Assembly: GCF_003933745.1 (NCBI RefSeq) | Contig: NZ_RSEB01000002.1 | Location: forward strand, 868,001-932,000 | Source: Glycomyces terrestris | Lineage (GTDB): Bacteria > Actinomycetota > Actinomycetes > Mycobacteriales > Micromonosporaceae | Direction of reading: 5' to 3' | Length of the DNA: 64,000 bases | Shown: positions 28,956-38,045 of the stretch, in pieces | How positions within the stretch are numbered: the stretch's first letter is position 1 | How the letters are laid out: the number at the start of each line of letters is the position of its first letter | Program-made: the position numbers and the translations under genes | Notes under the pieces: model-generated | Databases searched by the model: none | Told to the model about the DNA's origin: nothing | Seen by the model: the letters and a program-made list of their open reading frames with translations, nothing else

Positions 28956-29817
28956 CCGGCTCGCCCGCCTCACCGAGACCCGCGTGCGCCGCCCCGGGGC
29001 GATCGCCGAGGCCGCCGCCCTGCGCCGCCGCGCCGACAGCCCCGTCGGCCCCACCGGCAAGTGCTTCGTCATCGCCGCCGACCACCCCGCCCGCGGCGCC
29101 CTCGGCACCGGCGGGAACCCGCTCGCCATGGCCGACCGCGCCGACCTCCTCGACCGCCTCGCCGTCGCCCTCGAGAACCCCGGCTGCACCGGCGTCCTCG
29201 GCACCGCCGACATCCTCGAAGACCTCCTGCTCCTCGGCGCCCTCGACGGCAAGACCGTGTTCGGCTCCATGAACCGCGGCGGCCTCGCCGGGGCCGCCTG
29301 GGAGATCGACGACCGCTTCACCGGCATGACCGCCGCCGGCATCGACCGGCTCGGCTTCGACGGCGGCAAGACCCTCACCCGCATCGACTACGACGACCCC
29401 GCCACCCCCGCCGTCCTCGAGCACACCGCGCACGCGATCGACGAGCTCGCCGAACGCGGCCTCATCGCCATGGTCGAGCCCTTCATCGCCACCCGCCGCG
29501 ACGGCAGGACCGTCAACGACCTCTCCACCGAGGCCGTCATCAGGTCCGCCGCCGTCGCCTCCGGCCTCGGCGCCACCTCCGCCTACACCTGGCTCAAACT
29601 CCCGACCGCCCCCGACCCGGCCCGCGCCGCCGCCGCGACCACCCTCCCGGTGGTCCTCCTCGGCGGCGAGGTCGCCGACCTCGACGCCCAGCGCGACCGG
29701 TGGGCCCAGGCCCTCGAAGCGCCCAACGCCGTGGGCCTGACCGTGGGACGATCCCTCCTCTACCCCGCCGACGGGAACGTCGCCGCGGCCGTCCAGAAAG
29801 TGGTGGACCTGCTGTGA
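28945..29817 (+). CDS. Cgl0159-family (beta/alpha)8 aldolase-like protein
   Basis: A 290-residue protein of the Cgl0159 family, a class I/DeoC-like barrel that accompanies iolC in actinobacterial inositol operons. Visible patterns include KCFVIAADHPARG, TADILEDLLLLGAL and SAYTWLKLPT (candidate Schiff-base lysine). The pathway needs an aldolase to split 2-deoxy-5-keto-gluconate 6-phosphate into dihydroxyacetone phosphate and malonate semialdehyde; no other candidate is in this operon, so I infer that role. ATG 28945 has GGGAGG upstream and overlaps iolC; the stop overlaps iolB. Confidence 0.78.
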   Translation: MRADRLARLTETRVRRPGAIAEAAALRRRADSPVGPTGKCFVIAADHPARGALGTGGNPLAMADRADLLDRLAVALENPGCTGVLGTADILEDLLLLGALDGKTVFGSMNRGGLAGAAWEIDDRFTGMTAAGIDRLGFDGGKTLTRIDYDDPATPAVLEHTAHAIDELAERGLIAMVEPFIATRRDGRTVNDLSTEAVIRSAAVASGLGATSAYTWLKLPTAPDPARAAAATTLPVVLLGGEVADLDAQRDRWAQALEAPNAVGLTVGRSLLYPADGNVAAAVQKVVDLL

Positions 29818-30635
29818 ACCGCTACCACCTGCCCGCCCGCTCCACCGAGGACGGCCTGTACGACACGGTCGTCACCCCCGAGTCCGCCGGCTGGACCCAC
29901 TCCGGCCTCAAGGTCCTCGAACTCGAACCCGGCGGCGCCCACACCTTCGCCACCGGCCCCGCCGAGCACCTCGTCCTCCCGCTCGCCGGCTCCTGCGACG
30001 TCGTCGTCGACGGCGAGCACTTCCACCTCGACGGCCGCACCGGCGTCTTCGACGGCCCCACCGACTTCGCCTACGCCACCACGGACGCCGCCGTCACCGT
30101 CCGCAGCGACGGCGGCGGCCGCTTCGCCCTCGCCTCCGCCGTCTGCGACCGCGGCCTCCCCAACCGCTACGGCCCGGCCGAGGCCGTCCCGATCGAGCAC
30201 CGCGGCGCCGGCGCCTGCGCCCGGCAGGTCCGCGGCTACTGCATGCCCGGCACCTTCGACGCCGACCGGCTCCTGGTGTGCGAAGTGGTCACCCCCGGCG
30301 GCAACTGGTCCTCCTACCCGCCCCACAAGCACGACGAGGAGCGGGACGGCGAGTCCGTCCTCGAGGAGATCTACTACTTCGAGACCGACCGGCCCGAGGG
30401 CTTCGCGTTCCACCGCGTCTACGGCACCCCCGAGCGCCCCATCGACGTCACCGCCGAGGTCCGCTCCGGCGACGTCGTCCTCGTCCCGCACGGCTGGCAC
30501 GGCCCCTCCGCCGCCGCCCCCGGCTACGACCTGTTCTACCTCAACGTGATGGCCGGCCCCGGCGAACGCGCCTGGCGCATCAGCGACGACCCCGCCCACG
30601 CCTGGATCCGCACCACCTGGGAGACCGACCGATGA
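29814..30635 (+). CDS. iolB: 5-deoxy-glucuronate isomerase IolB
   Basis: A 273-residue bicupin enzyme that isomerises 5-deoxy-glucuronate to 2-deoxy-5-keto-gluconate. The family signature WSSYPPHKHDEERDG, with the metal-binding HKHDE, is followed by EEIYYFETDRPEGFAFHRVY and the second metal histidine in PHGWHGPS. The GTG start overlaps the previous stop as GTGA, and the stop overlaps the iolD ATG as ATGA, so translation is coupled along the operon. Confidence 0.95.
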   Translation: MNRYHLPARSTEDGLYDTVVTPESAGWTHSGLKVLELEPGGAHTFATGPAEHLVLPLAGSCDVVVDGEHFHLDGRTGVFDGPTDFAYATTDAAVTVRSDGGGRFALASAVCDRGLPNRYGPAEAVPIEHRGAGACARQVRGYCMPGTFDADRLLVCEVVTPGGNWSSYPPHKHDEERDGESVLEEIYYFETDRPEGFAFHRVYGTPERPIDVTAEVRSGDVVLVPHGWHGPSAAAPGYDLFYLNVMAGPGERAWRISDDPAHAWIRTTWETDR

Positions 30636-32503
30636 GCACGATCCGACTCACCACCGCCCAGGCGCTCGTCCGCTTCCTCGCCGCCCAGTACACCGAGCGC
30701 GACGGCGAGCGCCGCCGCCTCGTCAACGGCGCCTTCGGGATCTTCGGCCACGGCAACGTCGCCGGACTCGGCCAGGCCCTCCTCCAGGCCGCCCGCACCG
30801 GCGAGGCCGACCTGCCCTACCTCCTCGCCCGCAACGAGCAGGCCATGGTCCACGCCGCCGTCGCCTATGCCAAGGTCGCCGACCGGCTCTCCACCTACGC
30901 CTGCACCGCGTCCATCGGCCCCGGCTCCACCAACATGGTCACCGGCGCCGCCCTCGCCACGATCAACCGCCTCCCGGTGATCCTCCTGCCCTCCGACGTC
31001 TTCGCCACCCGCGCCCCCGACCCGGTCCTCCAGCAGCTCGAGGACACCCGCGGCGGCGACGTCTCCGTCAACGACGCGTTCCGGCCCGTCTCCAAGTACT
31101 TCGACCGCGTCTGGCGCCCCGAGCAGCTCATCCCGGCCGCGCTCGCGGCCATGCGCGTCCTCACCGACCCCGTCGAGACCGGCGCGGTCACGCTCTGCCT
31201 CCCGCAGGACGTGCAGGCCGAGGCGCACGACTGGCCCGCCGAGTTCTTCCGCGAGCGCGTGTGGACGGTCCGCCGGCCCGAGCCCGACGCCGCCGAACTC
31301 GAAGCGGCCCTGGCGGTCCTGCGCGGCGCCGAGCGCCCGCTCATCGTCGCCGGCGGCGGCGCCGTGTACTCCCGCGCCACCGAGGAGCTGCGCGCCTTCG
31401 CCGCCGCCCGCGGCATCCCCGTCGCCGAGACCCACGCCGGGCGCGGCTCGGTCCAGTGGGACCACCCGCAGGCGGTCGGCGCGCTCGGCGCCACCGGCTC
31501 GCGCGCCGCGAACGTCCTCGCGGCCGAAGCGGACGTCGTGCTCGGCATCGGCACCCGCTACTCCGACTTCACCACCGCCAGCCACACCGTGTTCGGCGAC
31601 GCGGCCTTCGTGAACCTGAACGTGGCGGCCCTCGACGCGGCCAAGCACGCCGCCGCGACCCTCGTCGCCGACGCCCGCGCCGGGATCACCGCGCTCGACC
31701 GCGGCCTCGGCGACTGGCGCGCCGACGCGGCCTGGACCGCGCGCGCCGCCGCGCTCGCGGGCGAATGGCAGGCCGTGATCGACGCCGCGAAGCACCCCGG
31801 GCCCGGGCCGCTCCCGGCCCAGACCGAGATCCTTGGCGCCCTCAACGACGCCGTGGACGAGCGCGACATCGTGGTCAACGCCGCCGGCTCGATGCCCGGC
31901 GACCTCCAGATGATGTGGCGCTCAAGGGACCCGAAGCAGTACCACGTCGAGTATGGCTACTCGTGCATGGGCTACGAGATCGCCGCCGGGCTCGGCTGCG
32001 AGCTCGCCGACCCCGACCGCGGCGTGTACGTCCTCGTCGGCGACGGCTCCTACCTGATGCTCGCCTCCGAGATCCCCACGCTCGTCGCCGAGGGCCTCAA
32101 GGTCGTCATCGTCATCGTCCAGAACCACGGCTTCGCCTCGATCGGCGCGCTCTCCGAATCGCTCGGCTCGCAGCGCTTCGGCACCGCGTACCGCTACCGC
32201 GACGCCGAGTCGGGCCTCCTCGACGGCGACGTGCTCCCGGTCGACCTGGCCGCCAACGCCGCCAGCCTCGGCGCCACCGTCCTCAAGGCGGCCACCGTCG
32301 CCGAGTTCAAGGAGGCCCTGGCGACCGCCAAGGCCGCCGCGACCACCACCGTCGTCCACGTCGAGACCGACCCCCGCTCGCCCGGCCTGCCGCAGAGCGC
32401 CTGGTGGGACGTGCCCGTCAGCGAAGTGTCCGAACTGGACTCCACGCGCGCGGCCTTCGACGCCTACACCGACAGCAGGCGCGCCCAGCGCCACTACCTC
32501 TGA
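30632..32503 (+). CDS. iolD: 3D-(3,5/4)-trihydroxycyclohexane-1,2-dione hydrolase IolD
   Basis: A 623-residue thiamine-diphosphate enzyme that opens the ring of the inositol intermediate to 5-deoxy-glucuronate. It has the three ThDP-enzyme domains: the N-terminal domain with the conserved glutamate (ARNEQAM), the central Rossmann domain (PLIVAGGGAVYSR), and the C-terminal domain with GDGSYLMLASEIPT, then a distal NHGFASIGAL. Length and motif order are normal for the family. ATG overlaps the iolB stop by four bases. Confidence 0.95.
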   Translation: MSTIRLTTAQALVRFLAAQYTERDGERRRLVNGAFGIFGHGNVAGLGQALLQAARTGEADLPYLLARNEQAMVHAAVAYAKVADRLSTYACTASIGPGSTNMVTGAALATINRLPVILLPSDVFATRAPDPVLQQLEDTRGGDVSVNDAFRPVSKYFDRVWRPEQLIPAALAAMRVLTDPVETGAVTLCLPQDVQAEAHDWPAEFFRERVWTVRRPEPDAAELEAALAVLRGAERPLIVAGGGAVYSRATEELRAFAAARGIPVAETHAGRGSVQWDHPQAVGALGATGSRAANVLAAEADVVLGIGTRYSDFTTASHTVFGDAAFVNLNVAALDAAKHAAATLVADARAGITALDRGLGDWRADAAWTARAAALAGEWQAVIDAAKHPGPGPLPAQTEILGALNDAVDERDIVVNAAGSMPGDLQMMWRSRDPKQYHVEYGYSCMGYEIAAGLGCELADPDRGVYVLVGDGSYLMLASEIPTLVAEGLKVVIVIVQNHGFASIGALSESLGSQRFGTAYRYRDAESGLLDGDVLPVDLAANAASLGATVLKAATVAEFKEALATAKAAATTTVVHVETDPRSPGLPQSAWWDVPVSEVSELDSTRAAFDAYTDSRRAQRHYL

Positions 32504-32515
32504 GGAGGACCAGCC

Positions 32516-34012
32516 ATGACGACCATCGAGCACTGGATCGGCGGGGCCCCCACCCGCGGCGCCTCCACCCGGACCGCCCCGGTCTACGACCCGGCCGCCG
32601 GCGCCGTGCGGCGCGAGGTCCTCCTCGCCGAGGCCGCCGACGTCGACGCCGCGGTGCGCACCGCCGCGAAGGCGTTCGCGTCCTGGGGCGACTCCTCCCT
32701 GTCGCAGCGCACCAAGGTGATGTTCAGATTCCGCGAGCTGCTGGTGCGCCGCGAGGACGAGATGGCGAGGCTCATCTCGGCCGAGCACGGCAAGGTCGTC
32801 GAGGACGCGCGCGGCGAGATCGTGCGCGGCCGCGAGGTCGTCGAGTACGCCTGCGGCATCGCCGACGCGCTCAAGGGCTCCTACTCCGACCAGGTCTCCG
32901 GCGGCGTCGACGTCTTCAACTTCCGCCAGCCCCTCGGCGTCTGCGCGGGCATCACCCCGTTCAACTTCCCGATCATGGTCCCGATGTGGATGCACCCCAT
33001 CGCGATCGCCACCGGCAACACCTTCATCCTCAAGCCCTCCGAGCGCGACCCGTCCGTGTCGAACCTGGTCGCCGAGCTGTACGCCGAGGCCGGACTGCCG
33101 GACGGCGTCTTCAACGTCGTCCACGGCGACAAGAGCGCCGTCGACGCGATCCTCGACCACCCCGGCATCAGCGCCGTCTCCTTCGTCGGCTCCACCCCGA
33201 TCGCGAAGTACGTGCACGAGAAGGCGACCGCGACCGGCAAGCGGGTCCAGGCCCTCGGCGGCGCGAAGAACCACGCCGTGGTCCTCCCCGACGCCGACCT
33301 CGAGTTCGCCGCGGACCACCTGACGGCGGCCGCGTTCGGCTCGGCCGGGCAGCGCTGCATGGCGATCTCGGTCGGCGTCGCGGTCGGCGAGGCCGGCGAC
33401 GCCCTCGTGGACGTGCTCAAGCGCAAGGCCGAAGCGGTCGTCGTCGGCCCCGGCGACGACCCGTCCTCCGAGATGGGCCCGGTCGTCACCGCCGCGTCGA
33501 AGGCGCGCATCACCGGCCTGGTGGCCTCCGGCATCGAGCAGGGCGCGGTCCCCGTCGTGGACGGCCGCGGGCTCACCGTCCCCGGCCACGAGGACGGCTT
33601 CTTCGTGGGCCCCACCGTGCTCGACCACGTCACGCCCGACATGGATGCCTACCGCGAGGAGGTCTTCGGCCCGGTCCTCGCCGTCACCCGGGCCGCCACC
33701 GTGGACGAGGCGATCGCGCTGATCAACGCCAACCCGTACGGGAACGGCACCGCGATCTTCACCTCCTCGGGCGCCGCCGCACGGCGCTTCCAGCGCGAGG
33801 TCCAGGTCGGCATGATCGGCGTCAACGTCCCCATCCCGGTCCCCATGTCCTACTACTCCTTCGGCGGCTGGAAGGACTCGCTCATCGGCGACTCCCCGAT
33901 CCACGGCCCCGAAGGCGTCCGGTTCTACACCCGCGCCAAGACCGTCACCTCGCGCTGGCCCGTAGAGCGCCAGCGCCCGGACGCCGCCCTCACCTTCCCC
34001 ACCTCCAGCTGA
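32516..34012 (+). CDS. mmsA: Malonate/methylmalonate-semialdehyde dehydrogenase (CoA-acylating)
   Basis: A 498-residue aldehyde dehydrogenase (IolA/MmsA). The catalytic cysteine is C281 in SAGQRCMAIS, and the NAD site region is FVGSTPIAKYVHEKA. The CoA-acylating subgroup motifs GVCAGITPFNFPIMVPMWM and SYYSFGGWKDS are present. It converts malonate semialdehyde to acetyl-CoA and CO2, the last inositol step, and may also serve valine catabolism. The ATG follows GAGGA after a 12-bp gap from iolD. Confidence 0.94.
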   Translation: MTTIEHWIGGAPTRGASTRTAPVYDPAAGAVRREVLLAEAADVDAAVRTAAKAFASWGDSSLSQRTKVMFRFRELLVRREDEMARLISAEHGKVVEDARGEIVRGREVVEYACGIADALKGSYSDQVSGGVDVFNFRQPLGVCAGITPFNFPIMVPMWMHPIAIATGNTFILKPSERDPSVSNLVAELYAEAGLPDGVFNVVHGDKSAVDAILDHPGISAVSFVGSTPIAKYVHEKATATGKRVQALGGAKNHAVVLPDADLEFAADHLTAAAFGSAGQRCMAISVGVAVGEAGDALVDVLKRKAEAVVVGPGDDPSSEMGPVVTAASKARITGLVASGIEQGAVPVVDGRGLTVPGHEDGFFVGPTVLDHVTPDMDAYREEVFGPVLAVTRAATVDEAIALINANPYGNGTAIFTSSGAAARRFQREVQVGMIGVNVPIPVPMSYYSFGGWKDSLIGDSPIHGPEGVRFYTRAKTVTSRWPVERQRPDAALTFPTSS

Positions 34013-34039
34013 ACCCCCGCACCGCGAAGGAGACCGCCA

Positions 34040-34993
34040 GTGGCAACGCACGACTCGCAGGCCTCGCCGAGGCCGACGACCCCGGCCCCGAACCTGCGCC
34101 TCGGCTCGGCCCCCGACTCGTGGGGCGTGTGGTTCCCCGAGGACGACCGCCAGCTCCCGTACGAGCGGTTCCTCGACGAGCTGGCCGAGGCCGGCTACGA
34201 GTGGCTGGAGCTGGGCCCCTACGGCTACCTGCCGACCGACCCGGAGGTGCTGCGCGACGAGGTGGGCAAGCGCGGGCTCAAGGTCTCCGGCGGCACCGTC
34301 TTCGGCAACCTGCACCGGCCCGAGGCCCTCGACGCCACGCTCGACGTCGTCGGGAAGGTCGCCGCGCTCACCGCCTCCCAGGGCGCGAGGCACGTCGTGT
34401 TCATCCCGCCGCTGTTCCGCGACGAGAGGACCGGTGCGGTCGACGACGTCGTGGAGTGGGACGCCGCGCAGTGGAAGACCGTGCACGCCACCGCGAACCG
34501 CATCGGGAGGCAGATGTTCGAGGAGCACGGCGTCACGATCGCGGTCCACCCGCACGCCGACACCCAGATCTGCACGCAGGCGCAGATCGAGACGTTCCTC
34601 GACGGGACCGACGGCGAGCACGTGTCGCTGTGCCTGGACACCGGGCACGTCGCCTACGGCGGCGGCGACAACCTCGACCTCGTCCGCCGCTACGCCTCGC
34701 GCATCGGCTACGTCCACATCAAGCAGATGGACCCCGAGATCCTGCGCCAGGTGCGCGAGGAGGACCTCGGCTTCGGCGAGGCCGTCAAGCGCGGCGTGTG
34801 CGTCGAGCCGCCCGCGGGCGTCCCGGACCCGGCCGACATCGTCGCCGCCCTGTCCGGGCTCGACGCGGAGCTGTTCGTCATCGTCGAGCAGGACCTGTAC
34901 CCGTGCGAGCCCGACGTGCCGCTGCCCATCGCTGTGCGCACCCGCAAGTACCTGAACGGCTGCGGGCTCGGCGGCCGCCGGCAGCAGTCCTGA
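34040..34993 (+). CDS. IolE-like sugar isomerase/epimerase-family protein
   Basis: A 317-residue xylose isomerase-like TIM barrel. It opens with RLGSAPDSWGVWFPED, and metal-site candidates are the histidines and acids in AVHPHADTQ, LCLDTGHVAYGGGD, YVHIKQMD and FVIVEQDLY. In this operon it most likely acts as scyllo-inosose (2-keto-myo-inositol) dehydratase, IolE; many actinobacterial relatives are annotated only as isomerase/epimerase, so the exact reaction is inferred. The GTG start follows AAGGAG at nine bases. Confidence 0.8.
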   Translation: MATHDSQASPRPTTPAPNLRLGSAPDSWGVWFPEDDRQLPYERFLDELAEAGYEWLELGPYGYLPTDPEVLRDEVGKRGLKVSGGTVFGNLHRPEALDATLDVVGKVAALTASQGARHVVFIPPLFRDERTGAVDDVVEWDAAQWKTVHATANRIGRQMFEEHGVTIAVHPHADTQICTQAQIETFLDGTDGEHVSLCLDTGHVAYGGGDNLDLVRRYASRIGYVHIKQMDPEILRQVREEDLGFGEAVKRGVCVEPPAGVPDPADIVAALSGLDAELFVIVEQDLYPCEPDVPLPIAVRTRKYLNGCGLGGRRQQS

Positions 34994-35019
34994 CACACCG
35001 CAGAGGAAGGCACAGGCCC

Positions 35020-36030
35020 ATGAAGATCGGGTTGATCGGCACCGGCTGGATCGGCGAGGAGCACGTCAAGCGCCTCACCGGCACGATCAGCGGCGCGGAG
35101 GTGGTCGCGGTGTCCGACATCGACGCCGAGCGCGCCGCCGCTGTCGCCGCGATCGCCGGCGCGCGCGTGGTCGACGGCGCCGAGAAGCTCGTCGACGACC
35201 CCGAGGTCGAGGCCGTCGTCGTGACCTCGTGGGGGCCCGCCCACGCCGAGCAGGTGCTCGCCTGCATCGCCGCGGGCAAGCCCGTGTTCTGCGAGAAGCC
35301 GCTGACGACCGAGGCCGCCGACGGGCTGCGCGTCATCGAGGCCGAGCAGGCGCACGGGAAGCGCCTCGTGCAGGTCGGCTTCATGCGCCGCTACGACCCC
35401 GGGTACCGCCAGATGAAGGCCGTCCTCGACGCCGGCGGCGTCGGCGCGCCGCTCATGGCCCACTGCGTGCACCGCAACCCCGACTCGCCCGAGTCGTACC
35501 ACTCCGACAAGCCGATGGTCGACACGGCCGTCCACGAGATCGACGCCCTCCGGTGGCTCCTCGGCGAGGAGTTCACCAGCGCGCAGGTCATCGTGCCGCG
35601 CTCGACCGCGAACCGGTTCCCCGACCTCGTGGACCCGCAGATCCTGCTGCTGGAGACCGCCTCGGGCGTCCGCGTCGACGTCGAGGTCTTCGTCAACTGC
35701 CGGTACGGCTACGACATTCAGTGCGAGGTCGTCGGCGAGACCGGCACGGTGCGCCTGCCCGACCCGGCCGCGCCCCTGGTGCGCAGCGGGGGCCGGGCCT
35801 CGTACGCGGTGGTGCAGGACTTCCCGAGCCGCTTCGCCGACGCGTTCGACGTCGAGCTCCAGGCGTGGGTCGACTCGGTGCGCGCCGGCGCGCCGGCCGG
35901 CCCGAGCGCCTGGGACGGCTACGCGGCCACCGTCGTCACCAACGCCGCCGTCGAGGCCCGCCGCACCGGCGCCGTCGTCCCGATCGACCTCCCCGAGCGC
36001 CCCGCGTTCTACCGCGAGGGCGCCCCGTAG
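35020..36030 (+). CDS. Gfo/Idh/MocA inositol 2-dehydrogenase-type oxidoreductase
   Basis: A 336-residue NAD(P)-dependent dehydrogenase. The Rossmann motif is GLIGTGWIGEEH, the family EKP motif is in VFCEKPLTTE, and the catalytic region is DTAVHEIDALRWLLGEE (Asp/His). With the surrounding genes it is the probable IolG, oxidising myo-inositol to scyllo-inosose, the first pathway step. It is the last of seven co-directional genes and is followed by a strong terminator. No inositol transporter is present, so uptake must be encoded elsewhere. Confidence 0.87.
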   Translation: MKIGLIGTGWIGEEHVKRLTGTISGAEVVAVSDIDAERAAAVAAIAGARVVDGAEKLVDDPEVEAVVVTSWGPAHAEQVLACIAAGKPVFCEKPLTTEAADGLRVIEAEQAHGKRLVQVGFMRRYDPGYRQMKAVLDAGGVGAPLMAHCVHRNPDSPESYHSDKPMVDTAVHEIDALRWLLGEEFTSAQVIVPRSTANRFPDLVDPQILLLETASGVRVDVEVFVNCRYGYDIQCEVVGETGTVRLPDPAAPLVRSGGRASYAVVQDFPSRFADAFDVELQAWVDSVRAGAPAGPSAWDGYAATVVTNAAVEARRTGAVVPIDLPERPAFYREGAP

Positions 36031-36052
36031 ACCTTGCTCTGGGGTTAAGGGG

Positions 36053-36080
36053 ACGGGCCCGGCCGCGAGGCCGGGCCCGT
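36053..36080. terminator. bidirectional terminator between the iol operon and the lipoprotein gene
   Basis: A perfect 12-bp stem (36053-36064 with 36069-36080), loop GCGA, lies between the convergent ends of the inositol operon and the substrate-binding lipoprotein gene, five bases from the latter's stop. Confidence 0.85.
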
Positions 36081-36084
36081 TCCG

Positions 36085-37362
36085 TCAGCCGGCGGGGATG
36101 CCGCCGTTGACCAGCGGCACCGGGTCGGCCTCGACCTCGGTCACCTGCCCGACCTCCACCCGGTACGTCGTCCCGTTGTAGGCCTGGACGCCGTCCGCGA
36201 CCGTCATGATCCCGACCGTGCCGTACCCGGCGTGGTTGACGTCGCTGTACGACAGCGGCACGATCCCGTTGCCCTGCAAGGCGCCCGATTCGACCGCGGC
36301 GATGAGCGACTCCCGCGTCGGCTCGTCCCCGGCGGCCGCGAGCGCCTCCGCGAACAGGTAGCCGACGCTCATCCCGACCACCGTGTTCGCCGTGAACGGC
36401 GCGCCCTCGTTGTACTCGTCGTTGATCTGCCGGAACAGGGCCGTCCACTCGTCGTCGGGGCCGAACGGCAGGTAGTTCACGCACACCATGCCCTCCAGGA
36501 GCTGCGCGGCGGTCTCCTCGCCGAGGTGGCCCACCAGCGTCGGGTAGTCGGCGCCCGAGGAGGACACGTACCACTTCGGGAACCAGTCCATCTGCGCCGC
36601 CGTCGCCACCGTCAGGGCCGTGAACCCGTTGATCGTGCCGAGGATGTTCACCTCGCAGTCGGCGGCCTTGAGGGCCGCCAGCTGCACCGACACGTCCGTC
36701 ATCGAGGTCGTGTACGTCTGGATCTGGGTGATCTCGTTGCCGCCCATGACCGCCTCGACGCCTTCGAGGATGCCGTCCCCGTAGTCGTCGGCCTGCCCGA
36801 ACACGCACACGTTCGCGCCCGGCTCCTGCTCGACCGCGTACTGCGCGAGCGCCGCGCCCTCGGTCGTGTACTCGGCGACGTACCCGAACGCGTTCGGGTA
36901 CAGGGACGGCTGGTTCCAGGTGCGCGAGCCCGAGGCGATGAACAGGTCCGGGACGCCCTCGTCCGCGAGGTAGTCGAGGACCACCGAGTGCGTCGGCGTG
37001 CCCAGGCCGTTGACGATCGCCAGGACCTCCTCGTCCTCGACCAGCTCGGTCACCACCTCGTTCGTCAGCTGCGGCTCGTAGGCGTCGTCCCGCACCAGGT
37101 ACTCGATGGACCGCCCGTTGATCCCGCCGTTGGCGTTGACGTACGCGAAGTACGCCGAGGTCGCCGCCGACACCGCCGAGTACCCGGCCGCGGCCGGGCC
37201 CGAGAGGGGCTGGTGCGTCCCGATGGTCACCGTGTCCGCGGTGACGCCCGGGGTCGGCGCCGCCTCCTCCTCGCCGGCCTGGCCCGTGCAGCCGGCCAAA
37301 GCGAGGGCCGCGGCGGCCGCCGCGGCCGCCGCCCTCCTCGACGTCTTCGCGGGGGTCCGCAT
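36085..37362 (-). CDS. LivK-type substrate-binding lipoprotein (orphan)
   Basis: A 425-residue ABC-transporter solute-binding protein of the branched-chain amino acid (LivJ/LivK, Peripla_BP_6) class. A lipoprotein signal ends in the lipobox LALAGC, so it is anchored to the outer face of the membrane. The mature protein has the class motifs IGTHQPLSGPAA and AYFAYVNANGGINGR. The ATG at MRTPAKTSRR is chosen since GAAGAGG lies upstream. No permease or ATPase genes are adjacent, so the ligand and partners are unknown; LivK-like proteins bind amino acids, amides, urea or aromatic compounds. Confidence 0.9.
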   Translation of the reverse strand: MRTPAKTSRRAAAAAAAAALALAGCTGQAGEEEAAPTPGVTADTVTIGTHQPLSGPAAAGYSAVSAATSAYFAYVNANGGINGRSIEYLVRDDAYEPQLTNEVVTELVEDEEVLAIVNGLGTPTHSVVLDYLADEGVPDLFIASGSRTWNQPSLYPNAFGYVAEYTTEGAALAQYAVEQEPGANVCVFGQADDYGDGILEGVEAVMGGNEITQIQTYTTSMTDVSVQLAALKAADCEVNILGTINGFTALTVATAAQMDWFPKWYVSSSGADYPTLVGHLGEETAAQLLEGMVCVNYLPFGPDDEWTALFRQINDEYNEGAPFTANTVVGMSVGYLFAEALAAAGDEPTRESLIAAVESGALQGNGIVPLSYSDVNHAGYGTVGIMTVADGVQAYNGTTYRVEVGQVTEVEADPVPLVNGGIPAG

Positions 37363-37434
37363 GTCGATCACCTCTTCACGTCGTCGCGGGCGCCGCCGTG
37401 CGATGGGGGAGCGGCACACCCGTGTGCTCGGGAA

Positions 37435-37463
37435 ATACTATTCGGTAACTTGTGTTTTCGCAG
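37435..37463 (-). promoter_or_regulatory. candidate promoter of the lipoprotein gene
   Basis: On the minus strand CTGCGA (37458-37463) and TAGTAT (37435-37440) are spaced 17 bp, with three and five matches to consensus. They lie in the only AT-rich part of the divergent region, about 70 bp before the start codon. Confidence 0.45.
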
Positions 37464-37523
37464 CCTCCAAGCCCCGCCGACCGGTCAATTCCGCCTCGGC
37501 CGTCCGGCCGAGCCGCCCCCGGA

Positions 37524-37537
37524 ATGCGAATTCGCAT
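37524..37537. promoter_or_regulatory. perfect 14-bp palindrome before the cupin gene
   Basis: ATGCGAATTCGCAT is a perfect palindrome 40 bp upstream of the cupin ATG, in a locally AT-rich patch of the divergent region. It looks like a dimeric repressor or activator site. No regulator gene is adjacent and I cannot name the family. Confidence 0.5.
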
Positions 37538-37576
37538 CACGAAATTGCCCTAGGCTCGAATGCGGGGGTGACAACC

Positions 37577-37939
37577 ATGAACCACATGAACCACATGACG
37601 GTCAGGAGCTTCGACCGGCCCGAGGAGTCCGTCGACCTCAGCGGCCACGGCCACCGCGACATGGTCATGCTCGACGGGACGCCCGTCGAGCGCTCCGAGT
37701 TCGACCGGGGCTGGCGCTGGTCGAACGACGTCAAGCCCATCGCGGGCACCGACTCCTGCCAGACCCACCACCTCGGCTACTGCGTCGAGGGGCACCTGCG
37801 GGTCCACCTGGACGACGGCACCGACCAGGACATCAACGCCGGCGACGCCTTCGAGATCCCGCCGGGCCACGACGCCGAGGTCGTCGGCGACGCCCGCGTC
37901 GTCCTCGTCGACTTCGGCAAGGCCTTCGACAACCGCTGA
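37577..37939 (+). CDS. Small cupin-domain protein
   Basis: A 120-residue single-domain cupin. The N-terminus repeats Met-Asn-His twice (MNHMNHM), so the exact start is open; ATG 37577 is preferred for a GGGGG site eight bases upstream. The first cupin motif is reduced to THHLGYCVEGHLRVHLDDG, and the second is GDAFEIPPGHDAEVVGD with a PPGH histidine. It probably binds a metal with few ligands. Function is unknown; it may be co-regulated with the divergent lipoprotein gene through the shared upstream region. A terminator follows at eight bases. Confidence 0.8.
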   Translation: MNHMNHMTVRSFDRPEESVDLSGHGHRDMVMLDGTPVERSEFDRGWRWSNDVKPIAGTDSCQTHHLGYCVEGHLRVHLDDGTDQDINAGDAFEIPPGHDAEVVGDARVVLVDFGKAFDNR

Positions 37940-37946
37940 CCGCACC

Positions 37947-37970
37947 GGGCCGCCCCGAACGGGGCGGCCC
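37947..37970 (+). terminator. terminator downstream of the cupin gene
   Basis: A perfect 10-bp GC stem (37947-37956 with 37961-37970), loop GAAC, followed by TCGCT. A second weaker hairpin (CCCCTGG/CCAGGGG) lies at 37984-38010, before aroC. Confidence 0.8.
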
Positions 37971-38045
37971 TCGCTCCGCCCAGCCCCTGGGACGCGATTC
38001 CCACCAGGGGCGGGATCACACCGGCCCGGATGGCAGACTTGACGC

